64,000 bases of DNA from Morella rubra (Eukaryota; Streptophyta; Magnoliopsida; Fagales; Myricaceae): NCBI GenBank assembly GCA_003952965.2, contig CM025850.1, positions 34,513,204 through 34,577,203 of the forward strand. Reading direction: 5' to 3'. A program made the position numbers and the translations under genes. The notes under the pieces were generated by a model, which worked only from the letters and a program-made list of their open reading frames with translations, had not been told where the DNA came from and ran no database searches. Numbering within the stretch: the stretch's first letter is position 1; the number at the start of each line of letters is the position of its first letter. Below, piece after piece: positions 11,642 through 23,339 of this stretch.

Positions 11642-12338
11642 ATGGTAGGTGTTACCTGGGGAAATTAGATGATGCCATGTCTTTTGCTCTATTAAATCCT
11701 ACTCCAGAAAAATGTCTGGAATCTAATTATTGGCTAGATAGAAACTTCGTGGAAAAGGCCGTTAGTACTTATTCGAACCGCACCTTGTGTTACTTTCATT
11801 TCAAATACCATAATTGAGCACCCAATGTTTCAGTTGGTACATAATAGCATGGTACTTGACCAATCTTTTGGACCGTGTATCGTGAGGTTTGTTTTAATAG
11901 CATCCATTACTTCATATGCATCTAAGGCTTAGTCGAGAATGAGAATGCATATCAAAGGTTAGCAGGGCCTGGAATTTTCAGGGCTTAAATCAGAAGTCAA
12001 GAAATTTCAAGATTTTCTCCTTTAAAAAAGATTAGAAATTAAGTTAAAGAATGATAAATATGAAAATAATGGCTTTGTTAGTAAAATTTGTAAAAATTGT
12101 TGACTTATCCGCAAACGAGGACGAATAAGTAATTTGGTCCAACCCAAGACACAAAGAAAGAGAATCTCTAAGAGAACGATATAAAAAACAAAAAAAAATG
12201 TTTTGAAATAAAATTCTACTTCATTTACACCATATATCCATAAAATTACACTTCATTTACAGCAGCAATGTTATAACTAGTTCAGATCACACTATATTGA
12301 ATGTCTCGGCTAAAATGACTCAAAATGCTGCCATGCTC
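11642..12338. repeat. Tandem duplication, copy 1 (697 bp)
   Basis: The segment beginning ATGGTAGGTGTTACCTGGGG repeats immediately downstream at a 697-base offset. Shared landmarks, in order, are CCTACTCCAGAAAAATGT, CGCACCTTGTGTTACTTTC, TTTTGGACCGTGTATCGTG, CTTATCCGCAAACGAGGACG and ACTATATTGAATGTCT. The two copies differ by scattered substitutions and small indels. The short frame it contains (up to 71 codons in copy 2) matches nothing I know. Confidence 0.9.
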
Positions 12339-13023
12339 ATGGTAGGTGTTATCTGGGGAAATTATGATGCCATGTCTTTTGCCCTATTAAATCCTACTCC
12401 AGAAAAATGTATGGAATCTAATTATTGGCTGGATAGAAACTTCGTGGAAAAGGCCATTAGTACTTATTCAAACCGCACCTTGTGTTACTTTCATTTCAAA
12501 TACCATAATTGAGCACCCAATATTTCAGTTGGTTTTTAATAGCATGGTAATTGACCAATCTTTTGGACCGTGTATCGTGGGGTTTGTTTTTATAGCATCC
12601 ATTACTTATATGTATCTAAGCTTAGTCGAATGAGAATGCATATCAAAGTAGGGCCTAGAATTTCCAGAGCGCGCACGGCAGGGCCTAGAATTTCGGTGCT
12701 TAATTCGGAAGTTAAGAAATTTCAAGATTTTCTCCCTTAAAAAAATTAGAAATTAAGTTAAGGAATGATAAATATGAAAATAATGGCTTATGTTAGTAAA
12801 ATTTGTAAAAATTGTTGACTTATCCGCAAACGAGGACGAATAAGTAATTTGGTCCAACCCAAGACAAAAGAAAGAGAATCTCTAAGAGAAGGGATATAAA
12901 AAACAAAAAAAAAATGTTTTGACATAAAATTCAACTTCATTTACGGCAGCAATGTTATAACTAGTTCCAGATCACACTATATTGAATGTCTAGGCCAAAA
13001 TGACTCAAAATGCTGCCATGCTC
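12339..13023. repeat. Tandem duplication, copy 2
   Basis: This is the second unit, head-to-tail with copy 1. It carries an extra small internal duplication near 12650-12690, where GGGCCTAGAATTTC occurs twice around GCGCGCACGGCA. It ends where the ECR1-derived sequence begins. Confidence 0.9.
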
Positions 13024-13089
13024 CTTGCTACTGATGGTAGGACAAAATGACTTTTACAATATTTCTGCATCCAGGTTCACTCTGGCCCT

Positions 13090-14549
13090 CCAGCACCCAG
13101 ATCTTGGGGGTCCTTGGACATCTTGGACATCTTCCGTTCATCCTGGATCAAAAGCCTTTCTACTATGAACCTAAAAATAAGATGATATTTAGATTACACA
13201 AAAAAGTTTAAAAATCAACAATTTGGCAAAGGGAAAATACAAATTGCTGAGTAATTTATTACCTCATCCTACTTGATTAAGTGGGCATATTCAATGCAAT
13301 GGGTAGCAGTTCTAGGAGTTTCAGCAAGGGTGCATTAAAATAGGTTTAATGGTTACTTCTCGAGCGTTATCATCAGAATCATACTCTAAATTTCCAAACA
13401 ACAATGAGAGAAGGTAGATTAGTGCAAGCAGAGTTTAGTGACAACTAGTCACTTTAAGAATGACATGCTATGAAGCCAGCACGAAAAATTTAAGGATGCT
13501 GCCACTCAACCAAGGTTCATATAAGCCTTTTGGCATTTAATTTACATATTAGTCTATATGGAAGAATCAGACTGTAGCCCTTGAGATGCCCAAACAGGTG
13601 TTGCACTTTATTACATAACGAGAAGTTATAAAAAGTAGCAGGGTTTTAGATCCATACCAAGAAAACTACAAGCTACAGCATTGATGTAGCTCTGAGCCTC
13701 AACTGAATCAAGACCAAGAACTATAATACTGAAATCACTGTAAAAATCAAGCTCTTTGTCTTCAATTCGGCAATAATGTGGCTTGATATTCACACCACTA
13801 ACTCTTTCCATAACACGCTTTGCAGCAACCCCTGCTTTTGGCTTACCAACATCTTCAAATCTTAAACAAAACAGTCACCATTAAAGAAAATATTTGAGAA
13901 AAAGAAATTGAAAATCCAAAATGTCACATGTAGAACACACATAAACCAAAGGAATTGTTGGAAGTCATTAGGGGACAGCAATATACATGGTAAAGCATTA
14001 AATTAACTGATTTCATAAAAAAGACATCGGAGACATTGTAGATTGCTCATGCTTATAATCGTAGGCAAGGACAAAAAAATGTGAGCTACAGTGCAGCTTT
14101 TCTTAAACAATATACTACCAGACTCACCTCTAGATGTTTTCAATATACAGTTTTGGTTTTAAGAAAATTAACACATACTATTGGTGACCTAAGTACCCCA
14201 AAAGCTTTGATCACCAAAATCAAAGCAAATTTAGCAAATATGAGAATTTGCCTATTCTATGAGGTCCTCTAAGAATGCATGATAATTTCAACATCCAAAG
14301 CGACCCAGAATTATGATATAAGCAAAATTTACGTATTTCAAAAGAGTTCCATCATTTTTCTAAATACCCATGACATGGGTTTCATTCATATATTCAAACT
14401 TGAGAGTAAAAACCAAAACTTTTGGGAAACAAATAAACTTCGATTCAGATAAAACCAAAACAAAATAGAGGAAAAAGAAAGATAGAAAAAGTAACAAAGT
14501 ACCTAAAGAGGAATTGGCGATTGAGATTGGAGACCTCGATTCTGTTCAT
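13090..14549 (-). pseudogene. ECR1: ECR1 pseudogene (NEDD8-activating E1 catalytic subunit)
   Basis: Minus-strand blocks in ECR1 order: 14549-14503 (MNRIEVSNLNRQFLF); 13860-13658 (FEDVGKPKAGVAAKRVMERV, then RIEDKELDFYSDF, LGLDSVEAQSYINAVACSFL); 13385-13263 (EYDSDDNAREVTIKP, then TLAETPRTATHCIEYAHLIK); 13170 to about 13090 (VHSRKAFDP). These match the UBA3/ECR1 adenylation core that activates the ubiquitin-like RUB/NEDD8. Splice sites of the first two blocks are intact and phase-compatible. The third lost the stretch between TIKP and TLAETP, shifting frame, which includes the zinc-binding CxxC region. The expected Trp before DEV is a TAG at 13269-13271, and another TGA follows VHSRKAFDPG. The N-terminal exons with the GxGGLG nucleotide loop and the C-terminal half are absent. 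This is a dead genomic (intron-retaining) copy, not a processed one. Confidence 0.85.
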
Positions 14550-14885
14550 ATCATTTGGGGAGAGGATGAAGACGAACGCGGCAGATTTTGGGGGAAAAAA
14601 TTTTGGACAAAAATTTGGAGAGAGGGAGTGTATTGCAGGTAAAAGATGTGCAGGAAAAGAGTTGGCTTGCAGAAGGTTGCATAAACGTTCCCTCTTGCGT
14701 GTTGCGGAAGATAGGTAGGAAAAAAAAAAAAAAAAAAAACAAGCCAACTGTTTACAAGCCAATTTTCGGGTTTCTCCTCCTCATTAAAAGGGTCCATTTC
14801 TTGACCATCATATCTGAGATTTAAAATCTCAACCCTCTCTTTACACACTTGGCACCCATCAACTTAGCACCGAATCCAATCCCAT
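14427..14885 (-). repeat. Inverted duplication, arm B
   Basis: This is the reverse-oriented counterpart of 10436-10907. It is continuous with the rest of the ECR1 pseudogene and so is probably the source arm. Its T-tract (A-tract on plus, 14719-14739) is longer than in arm A, and its CTCATTTAATGAGG hairpin is partly lost. Confidence 0.9.
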
Positions 14886-16838
14886 ATACAATGCCGACAT
14901 ACTCCATTAGTCGACAAAATTATAACACAAAAGTAAACATATGATTTGTGATAGAATAACCTGGAGACCGCCTTCTTCCTCAGAGTTCAACATCAGACAA
15001 TAACATTTGTATCCCATTGGCCCAGTGGTCCATTAGATTAATATCATCGATCCTTGCATCCCATTGTTTTTCTTGTTGAAGCCATTATTGATCATAACCT
15101 TAATAATGGAAACCAGCTTTGTCTTTGTAGTTCAACATCGATCAGAGAGAAACATTTTGCAGCCTATTGGCCCAGTAGTCAGGCCATTAGTTATCTGTCA
15201 TCCTCACCCATTGTTCTTGCCGATAACTTTGTTTAGCAGCTGCTCCAAAGTGAATAGGATTAAGGATTAATGTTTTCTTATGGATTTGGCGGTATTTATT
15301 TACTTTTCTTCTCTTTCTTTTTCCACCCCGGCCACCAGGGTGGGTTTTTATTTGCAGACAAGTTTTTAATATAACCAGTTGATACTTATACAGTACCGAC
15401 GCAAGCAGGTTCAGGTTGCAACGTGGACACGTCAGAAACCAGAGGTACCCTAACCCTAGGCAATTAGCTGGTATATTATACGGCCGACACAATGTAGAGA
15501 GCAGAAGGTGAATGTTGGTGATCTGTTCAGTTGGCAACAGAATTCCGAGTCCATACACGTGAGTGATCAGGTCGTCTTACCTTTAGCTACTGTCCATACG
15601 TACAATGTCTCTGCTGGCAGTTTTTTAACCTTGAGGTACGAATGTTATGTAGACTTCAAATCACGAGGTAAGGTTAACAGGCAGGCACTCAACAAAACAA
15701 CAAATGACGACCTGAGGTTAACAGGCACTCAACAAAGATATCGAAAAATATTACCCATTGCATTGAAGAATGTAATCGCATTGGATCCGATCCTCAACTA
15801 CTGCACTTGACAGCTTAGATAATTATTTGGTACTTCAATTATTTGCTTCAAATAATATTGTTAATCCGCCACTTCTAGGTTTATCTATCTCTCAGAATAC
15901 AAGAAAATTATATTATAGGCCGCCTGCCCATGTCTTGAGGAAGCATTCCCATAGACTCCCTACCAACCCTCATCTTACTCCCCTCTAACCCTTTTGAAAC
16001 CCACGTAATCCCCCTTGTATCACTTCAGTTTCCAGCAGCTTCCTTATTTTTATTTTATTTTTAAAAGAAGGTAAATTTGAACTATTGAAATTGTCTTTGA
16101 TCCATACAACAAAGTTTGGAAATTCAAGACTTAATAATCAACAAGGCCGGAAGCATAACCTTTTAGTAGTCGAGGTCACATTAAGTTTTCTTTTAGGTGA
16201 CAAGATAGGGATTTTCAAATCTCAGTCAACAACTTGAGAAGCAAACGCACTTTGTAGGTATTTTCTTGAATTTTTTTTTCAAAATTTTTAAATAACTGAA
16301 AGATACCATTCCTAAAATTTCTACCACTATATTTAAACTATTACTAATTATAATAACAAAAAATTACTCTCAAGATAAATGAGTTGACCAGGGGATCATC
16401 TGTGATAGAGAATGATTTGACCCTTCACGGTAACAAAATTTGTAATTTAAATGATCCCTAGAGTAAGAAACTGTTACACTCAGTCTGAGGCTCGCCGTCA
16501 CATTAAGCTCTCCAGTGCAATCAAGCTAGCTAAATTTGTCCGAAATTGTGACCGGAAGGTGCCGCGACTTGCCCTCCTTGCTCCAAAACAAAAACTGAAA
16601 GCTTTCATTGTTTCGCCCGGTGTATTCACTTTGTCATACCACATTCAGCGTATTTGCTGAGCTGTCTGCATGAGGACTGGGTAAAGGTGGATTTGGGCGC
16701 AAATGGGCCAGACCTTTGTAGGCAGGGCAAGCCTAGTAATTGCGAGAAAGAAAGCAAAGGACAAAAGGTCCCAAAGGTGGAAAGGTAGAACCGCCAAGAA
16801 AGGAAACGTAATGTTTATGTAGTGTACGGACGGGGACC

Positions 16839-16939
16839 AGGCACAGGCACAGGCACAGGCATAGGTCACAGGGTCTTTGCAGGGGTATTATTGGGAGGAA
16901 GGAATGGTGGGGGAGGGGGCGGGGGTGTGGGTGTGGGGG
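16839..16939 (+). repeat. AGGCAC repeat and G-rich tract
   Basis: Four near-perfect AGGCAC units are followed, about 45 bases on, by runs of five or more G (16908-16939). The G runs could fold as a G-quadruplex. No gene function is attached. Confidence 0.7.
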
Positions 16940-17318
16940 AAAAGGTTGAGTGCAATTCAAGGCACAGACCAAAAGAGAAATGGGACAGCAAGAGGCACTC
17001 ACTGCCCCTACGTCACCTGTGTTTCTGTGGCACGGATGGGTTTTGCAGGCCCTTCGTACTCCGCTTCAGATTGTTCTGGACAAGCACGCGCATATTTGCC
17101 TTGTGTATATACGCGCTATCCGTAGATGGGGGCCCGAACCATCCAACCTCGGGAATGGGCCTACTGCTACTGGAGTAGGCAGGCCATGGATCTTCAGGGG
17201 CCATGTAAAAGGTACTGCTGCTCGGGGGAGACAAGCTACTTTTTTTTTTTTTCCAATTTTCTTTCATTCTTGTTTTAACTTTCTTAGCAGTCTAACTTGT
17301 ATCATTGGTCTTAGAGAT

Positions 17319-17337
17319 ATATATATATATATATATA
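17319..17337. repeat. (TA)n microsatellite
   Basis: About nine TA units preceded by AGAGA. Confidence 0.85.
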
Positions 17338-20300
17338 CCTATAAATATGAGTAACTTAATCTCACATTGAATAGGTTTTAGCTGAATTAAGATTCTTTGT
17401 AATTTTCTACCCTAATTATACTGTAGAATTCTGAAAGAGATAGATATAACATATAGATTCTGCACCATTTAATGTTACACATATCTGTCCATATAAAGTT
17501 TCCAGCAGCATGAGCCTTACAATGAGGTTCACCTGTTATGTTTATCTATTTTCAAATTGCACCATATAATTCGGATAAGGATTGCAAAGGATCTCAATTA
17601 GTTTTAATCAATTTGAATGAGCGACTCAAATGGAATTTCTCTCCCCCAACATAGACATATATATCCAAAATGGCGAAAAATGTTGAATGAAATGCTCTGT
17701 ACGAAAGCATAAACCCAGCGAAACATCTGAATTCCTTCAGATTTTCTGGAAATGCCTATATAGGAAAGAACATGACATATAAATAATACAGATTCTTATA
17801 CATTTCTGTACAGGAAAGATGAGAACTGAAGTAGGAAAATGGCTATTTAGAACTAGACGAGGCAGTAATATTATTGGCCATCTCTTCTTGCCCCCAAATG
17901 ACAACGGAGAAGTTGTCTGCTACCTTTGGGAATTCGGGATCGTACAGAGACATGATAATTCACTTCTAAAAACTTCTCGTATAGGGTTCCCTTCCCAACA
18001 TTCCTATTTGCCAGCTTTTGCAGTAAACATTCTTTTGTTGCTTTGCAAAAAAACTGCTGCATGCATATATATACTTTTGGGACCATGAGGAAGAAAAGAA
18101 AAAGAAATAGAGTACTGGCGTGGCAGTAGGATACTGCTTTACTGGAAGAAAACAAAACAAAGAAGTATTGCCTTTAGGCAATAACATGTACAGGACAAAT
18201 GTTTCCCTGATCGATCGGGCAATGAGCACGCGTGCATCTTAGTGGTGCAGTCACCATCTCAGAATCTCATCAATTGCGCAAGCAGCGCAACCTGTTTGGA
18301 ACAGCTGCAAAATAAACTATACACAACCAAGAAAGCTCATAATGTGGAAGTTAGTCCAGACTCCAAACAATATTGGATGGTCAGAACCATTCAACTAATA
18401 TTCCTGTTTGTTTTGAGGAACTCCCTAGAGGTTGATGAGCAAGTGAGGGTTCAATCACAGCCCAGTGAGTGGATGTCCACAAGAGGCCTGGTCTGGTATG
18501 GAATTGGATGATTTGCCTTTTAAAAAACCTCCTAGTGACCGAATTTCGTTGAAGCCCATGGGCGGGTGTAAGTTTACCAGTAGGGGCACTGTTTTCATTT
18601 CATCGTTACGCTACACGTAGCCATATACGAATATAATATACGAACAAATTCGTACCCAAACGAGCATCCTAAAAATATGCGTGTTTACAATATGAACCGT
18701 ATCCTAAAGAATTGGCACAATAAATCAAATTTTACCATCCCCTCCTAGGAAAAAATAATACTCATTAATCTAAAAGTATAGAAGTATCTAATCAATTTTG
18801 GACTACTTATAGTAGTACTTCATGGCTAAACTCGTCAATTGGTCAAGCATGCATCATTTGTTACGGTATCGAGTAGAGCAGCCAGAGAAATGACAAAATG
18901 GCTTAAAAAGTTTAAGCGATAAGAGAGCTATATACCCTGCTACATTAAACTTGCTCCGCAAGATAGATTCCTTAAGGGTGGTGCGTACAGAACCGGCTCC
19001 ACAGCTCTGTACGCGCTAAGTCTAAGACTTACCTAATAGTAAGAGCATTAATCTCACAGTCATGTAACTTGAACTTAGAATGTCGAGTTGAGCTCATAGA
19101 AGATATCCTCCCAACTATTAGATTAGCTCATAAGGGAACAAAAGACAAGAAAAAATTAGGTTAGCTCACAAGGGAACAAAAGACAGAGACCAAACGGTGA
19201 AGAAAAGTTAGAGCTATGAAAAAAGGCTTCGCGGGTAATGCATTCTTTAAACCACTAGCTTGTCGGCAGTCATAAATTTTCACACAATCTACCTAAGCCC
19301 GTTGATTATTCTTACAATATAGCTTTCCAAAGGTATAGAAAATTATTTGTCCACGCAACCACTTGAAGTATATAAAATATGTTCGCAACCTGGTTTGAGC
19401 AGAACTGTAGAAGTTAGACCAGCTAGCGCCAACAGAGAATGCAGGAGTTCTTATTAATCCCAAGTCCAATCTATAGGGATTTTGCTCACTAGGCCTTAAT
19501 TAAGTGCAAATCTATTAAGTCAGACAAATAGCTACCCATTTTTTGGACAACCATAAAGTACAAAAGATGCGTACATAGGAAGATGCAAACACATAATTAA
19601 GGTACATTAATTGATTTGGCCGGCCCCCACCACCGAGTCATCGGAATGGATTGAAAGGGCTAGATTCACAATATACCATAACCATGAAAGTGCCAGGAAC
19701 GGTTCTGTCAATATGTTGATGTCTCTTTTAAACGGTACTTTAGGGTTTGCATCTGATCAAAAGAGAAAATAATACCAAGTTGGACCACGACAGTGTGACA
19801 GTACCATGGCTCTCGATTCTAATTTTCTTCTTCACCTAACACCAACATCATAAACCCCAGAGCAAGCAGTTTTTTTATAGCGTTTTCTAGGAGCTGGCTA
19901 GCCAGCTAGAGCCCTTGATAATCTCAGCTTTGAAGCTAAAATTTCCGAGTGGAGGAAGAAAAGAACAACAACTATAATTTTTAACCGCAGGTTGCTCGAT
20001 CGATGATGCAAACCATGACTTCATCTGTCATTTAAATTTTAGACAATGGAGTAGGTGTTTTGATGAGGCACATATGCAAGCGTGGCACGAGTTACATGTC
20101 AACGACAATTCGCAATATTTTTTTTTTCCTTGTAGTTAATAAAATATAATTTTTCCAGATAGAACCGGTCAGGAAATTCAACAAAGTTTCGGTACGCGGT
20201 TGATCTGATCACTAGGCTGATAGTTACATGCCCCGAACTAGGCTAATCGGTATGTCGTTCTAGCTTAACAGTTCTAAGATAAGATGGGGGCGGCTTTTCG

Positions 20301-21411
20301 AGTTGGACTTCCCTTCTGGGTTTCCATGTTTTTTTCAAAGTTTTATCGTGTATATATATTGTCTTATGCTAATCTGTGTACGCACTTTCCCTCTAGGGAT
20401 TCCCTGGTTTTTCACGAATCAACTGCGTATAAGGCATCGAAACCAAATTAAAAGACCAAGAGGCAGCTGCCTGTTAGCGACTTATCATCTGATCATTTGG
20501 TGATCATGTCTGAAAATTTTGGGTGGTTGTTCGGTCGAGTCAAGTCCTGTGGGAAGCCGATGCTTTCATTAATTTCAACACGATCCCAATTCCTAAAACG
20601 TTCCACAGGAGGACATTACTAATTAATTAACGTTCCCCTCATGGCCAAAAGAGCACGGCTTACAGGTTCAGACGACAACAGATCTGCGTTTTTCATGTGT
20701 AAATTTTTTTTTTTTTGTTAAATTGCACGTATTTAGGCTGAGCAACGTCCAAGAAGCTACATGAGATTACCCAAATGGATTTGCACCACTTGGTTCAACA
20801 GGGAAACATTCTGGGAGATAAACTTTCCAATTTATTAATCAACCACATCTGACATGATCTGACTAGTCGTGCCATATTATTTTGCCTATACAATTGGGCA
20901 ACCGTGATTAGATTCCGAATAGACTATAATTTTATATAATGCCTAACATTGAAATCACATTTAATTTGTTCACAAACTACCGACAAACGAGCTTCTAATT
21001 AAAATGCAATCGGCAGGGAAACTGTGGCCATTCATTTAGGAATAAGAAACACAAGAAAACTAGCCGACCAATCTTGTCATAAAAGCTAAAAAGACCCCGA
21101 AACAAACCGAACCTTAAAAAAAAAAAAACTTAACTAATGCAATAAACAAACGGATAAGACTAAAATTTGGTGAGATGTAATGAAGAAGTGCTGTAGTTTG
21201 GACATAGCTTTCATCAATTGCTTTCAAGGTCTTCGTGCGGTTTTGCGTTGAAGTCTCCTGCGGATTGCCGTGGAGAGCTGGCCTCCAATAACGTATCCTA
21301 CGTCATCGACCCCCTTGGCACCGTCTCTTTTAAACCAATCTCGCACCCTCTTCCCCTCCCAAGATAACCAGATAATCTCTTATCTTTTCCTCTCTCAGGC
21401 ACACATCAAAA

Positions 21412-21705
21412 ATGGAGGGTCTTATTCCTTTTGTGTACAAGGCCATAATGCAGTACAAGAATGAAAAGCAAGGCCCTCTTGGGTCATGGTTCAACGAGTC
21501 GCCCTCAGCTTCGTACATGCGACTTCCTGGCGATTCGGGTCGTTTCCAGACGTCGGATATACAGCTTTTTCGCTCAGAATATCGCTTCTCTGCTACTAAT
21601 TCTTCGCCTTCTTCTAGGGCTCCTTCGACGACCCAAGTAATAGTGTCTTCAGGGGTTCAGTCTCCGCTTTGCCGCTTGACTCCCCGTCGAGTGCCGAGTA
21701 CATGA
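21412..21705 (+). CDS. Small plant-specific protein of unknown function (97 aa), single exon
   Basis: An intronless frame begins MEGLIPFVYKAIMQYKN and continues GPLGSWFNESPSASYMRLPG, a short SDIQLFRSEY segment and a Ser/Thr-rich C-terminus ending RLTPRRVPST before TGA. The MEG-I-PF-x-x-x-A-I opening with a central Ser-rich, Leu-Pro-Gly-Asp-Ser-Gly-x-F stretch recalls a plant family of roughly 90-100 residue uncharacterised proteins. I know no biochemical role. There is no signal peptide, membrane span or catalytic motif. The start is the first ATG in the frame, after a pyrimidine-rich leader (CTCTTATCTTTTCCTCTCTC) typical of plant 5' UTRs. GC content is higher than in the flanks, which supports coding. 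It stands alone, far from its neighbours. Confidence 0.7.
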   Translation: MEGLIPFVYKAIMQYKNEKQGPLGSWFNESPSASYMRLPGDSGRFQTSDIQLFRSEYRFSATNSSPSSRAPSTTQVIVSSGVQSPLCRLTPRRVPST

Positions 21706-21719
21706 TCCTGATGGATAAA

Positions 21720-23339
21720 AGGTGACGCGCCTGAAGAAAGACGAAAGCGTGGAACTTGTTTAATTAGTGCATGATGGGCTGCGATAATTGTACCTAGAGG
21801 GATTTGCGTAACATGATGTTAAGTTTAATCTGCCTTCTTTTTATTTTCTTTCTTCTTATTATTGGAAGAACTTATAATGGTTTATAGCTTGGATTGGCAA
21901 GGGATAAGCGTGTGGAGAACCAAAGGGACCCTGCGCTCTGATTTGTTGTTGTCGGTGTGAAGTGTGAAGATCATAAAGGAAATTTCACGTCTGTAAGATG
22001 TAATTATCTGTATTGTTATCTCTGAAAAAAAAGAAGATGATGTTTCATGGCCAAAATGCCAGATCCTCAATCTACTGTAAATGTCAAAGTAGCAGCAGCC
22101 ACTTATTTTCTTGTTCGTTATTCCTTTCCTTTCCTTTCCTTTCTGATCTTTGGGGTATGGTTGACGTTTTCTTTTCTGCAATTCTTTTCTTAATTGCCAA
22201 GTATCTTGACAGAGAAAGATGCTATAGATAGCGAATAGTGACCCAAAACTATGTAAAAAAGCACATTGCATGGCTAAACTGTGGTTCTTCTAATTTTTGG
22301 TGCGACAATTTCCCATTTTCAGAGCAGGGATCTTTTCTAAATAACTGGGGGACAAGGTTTCCAGGAAGTCATCGTATTATTGGGCCAACAAGCCCAAAAA
22401 TTAAGAGTGATTGATTCCAGATTATTGAAAAACGCATGTCACGGTTACAATTGGCAAAAGGAATTGATAGGCCTAACTGTGGCGCAACATCTAGAGTTTA
22501 TGCCTTGACAAGGGAATCAATCCCTGATTATGGGCTGATAAGACTTCTTAGGCCCAAAGGCTTATTCTTCTTAGAATGTCTTCACCTTCGACAGAAGCAA
22601 GTACACTCCAGTGCGGAGAGCAAAGTCCAACTCCTGTAGCTTCCATATTTTCTTGTTTTAATTTAAAAAACGACATTTCGAACTTTCTTATACATAGCCT
22701 CACAAATTGGACTTCAAGGAAGTTTTTCTGTATTAATCAAAAAGAGAAAAAAGAGAAACCTTTTTCTGCATCGGATACTCAAAATGTGACCCATGTCTAT
22801 GGCCCCGCCTACGATGATCATCCTCTTATTCCCTGACCTTTGGAAAATAGGTGTGCGCTGGTAAGGTCTACAAAATCAATGAGTTGGCCGGGCGCTTCTG
22901 GTTCATGCTTCATGCTTTTCTATGGTCTTTCTCCTTGTGTACGTTGAAGGCACTAGGGTCGTTGGCAGCAGCGTGCTTGGACGAGGATATTCAGAACAGC
23001 AACAATGGTATTCTTATCCAGCTTGGTCTAGAGGTATGCACATAGCTTGACATGGTAAATGTCACAAGGAAGTTAAAAGATCCTATTATGATCAAGAACA
23101 AGACTTAATTATTTGAATAAATTAAGAGATAACTCAGCCATAAGATTTAGTATAGATTTATTTCGTACTCCCACAAAACATGGTCTGTACAAACAGCTGA
23201 TGTTAGCATGTAGCCTTTGCAGCATAAAGGAGGATTTTTCCCTTAAAGCTCACAAGGAGGAAAGGAAAGCACAAAGAACATATCAAGAAGTGTATATACC
23301 AACCACACAGGATACCCGAACACTATCTCAACATGGCTG
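21720..23339. other. Spacer between small-protein gene and VTC1
   Basis: This holds the 3' UTR of the small gene and then unassigned DNA. A CCTTT pentamer repeat lies at 22122-22143. The frames at 22.4-23.0 kb carry no recognisable motif. The last stretch before 23340 is the VTC1 3' UTR on the minus strand. Confidence 0.5.

Larger units (their letters stand above)
14890..21300. other. Intergenic spacer without recognisable genes
   Basis: About 6.4 kb. Overlapping short frames between 15.0 and 18.5 kb on both strands show no domain, no conserved motif and no coherent splice structure. Features seen are a duplicated AGGTTAACAGGCA motif (near 15668 and 15712), an AGGCAC hexamer repeat with a G-rich tract (16839-16939), a TA microsatellite (17319-17337) and a doubled AAGGGAACAAAAGACA motif (19130-19187). 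Confidence 0.6.

Noticed and set aside
15187..15810. Frames of 100-123 codons in the spacer
   Set aside because: No motif, no exon chain, and one includes a duplicated AGGTTAACAGGCA segment that looks like repeat DNA.
16645..17354. Overlapping frames on both strands around the G-rich tract
   Set aside because: They come from low-complexity repeats (AGGCAC, G runs, TA) and encode no recognisable protein.
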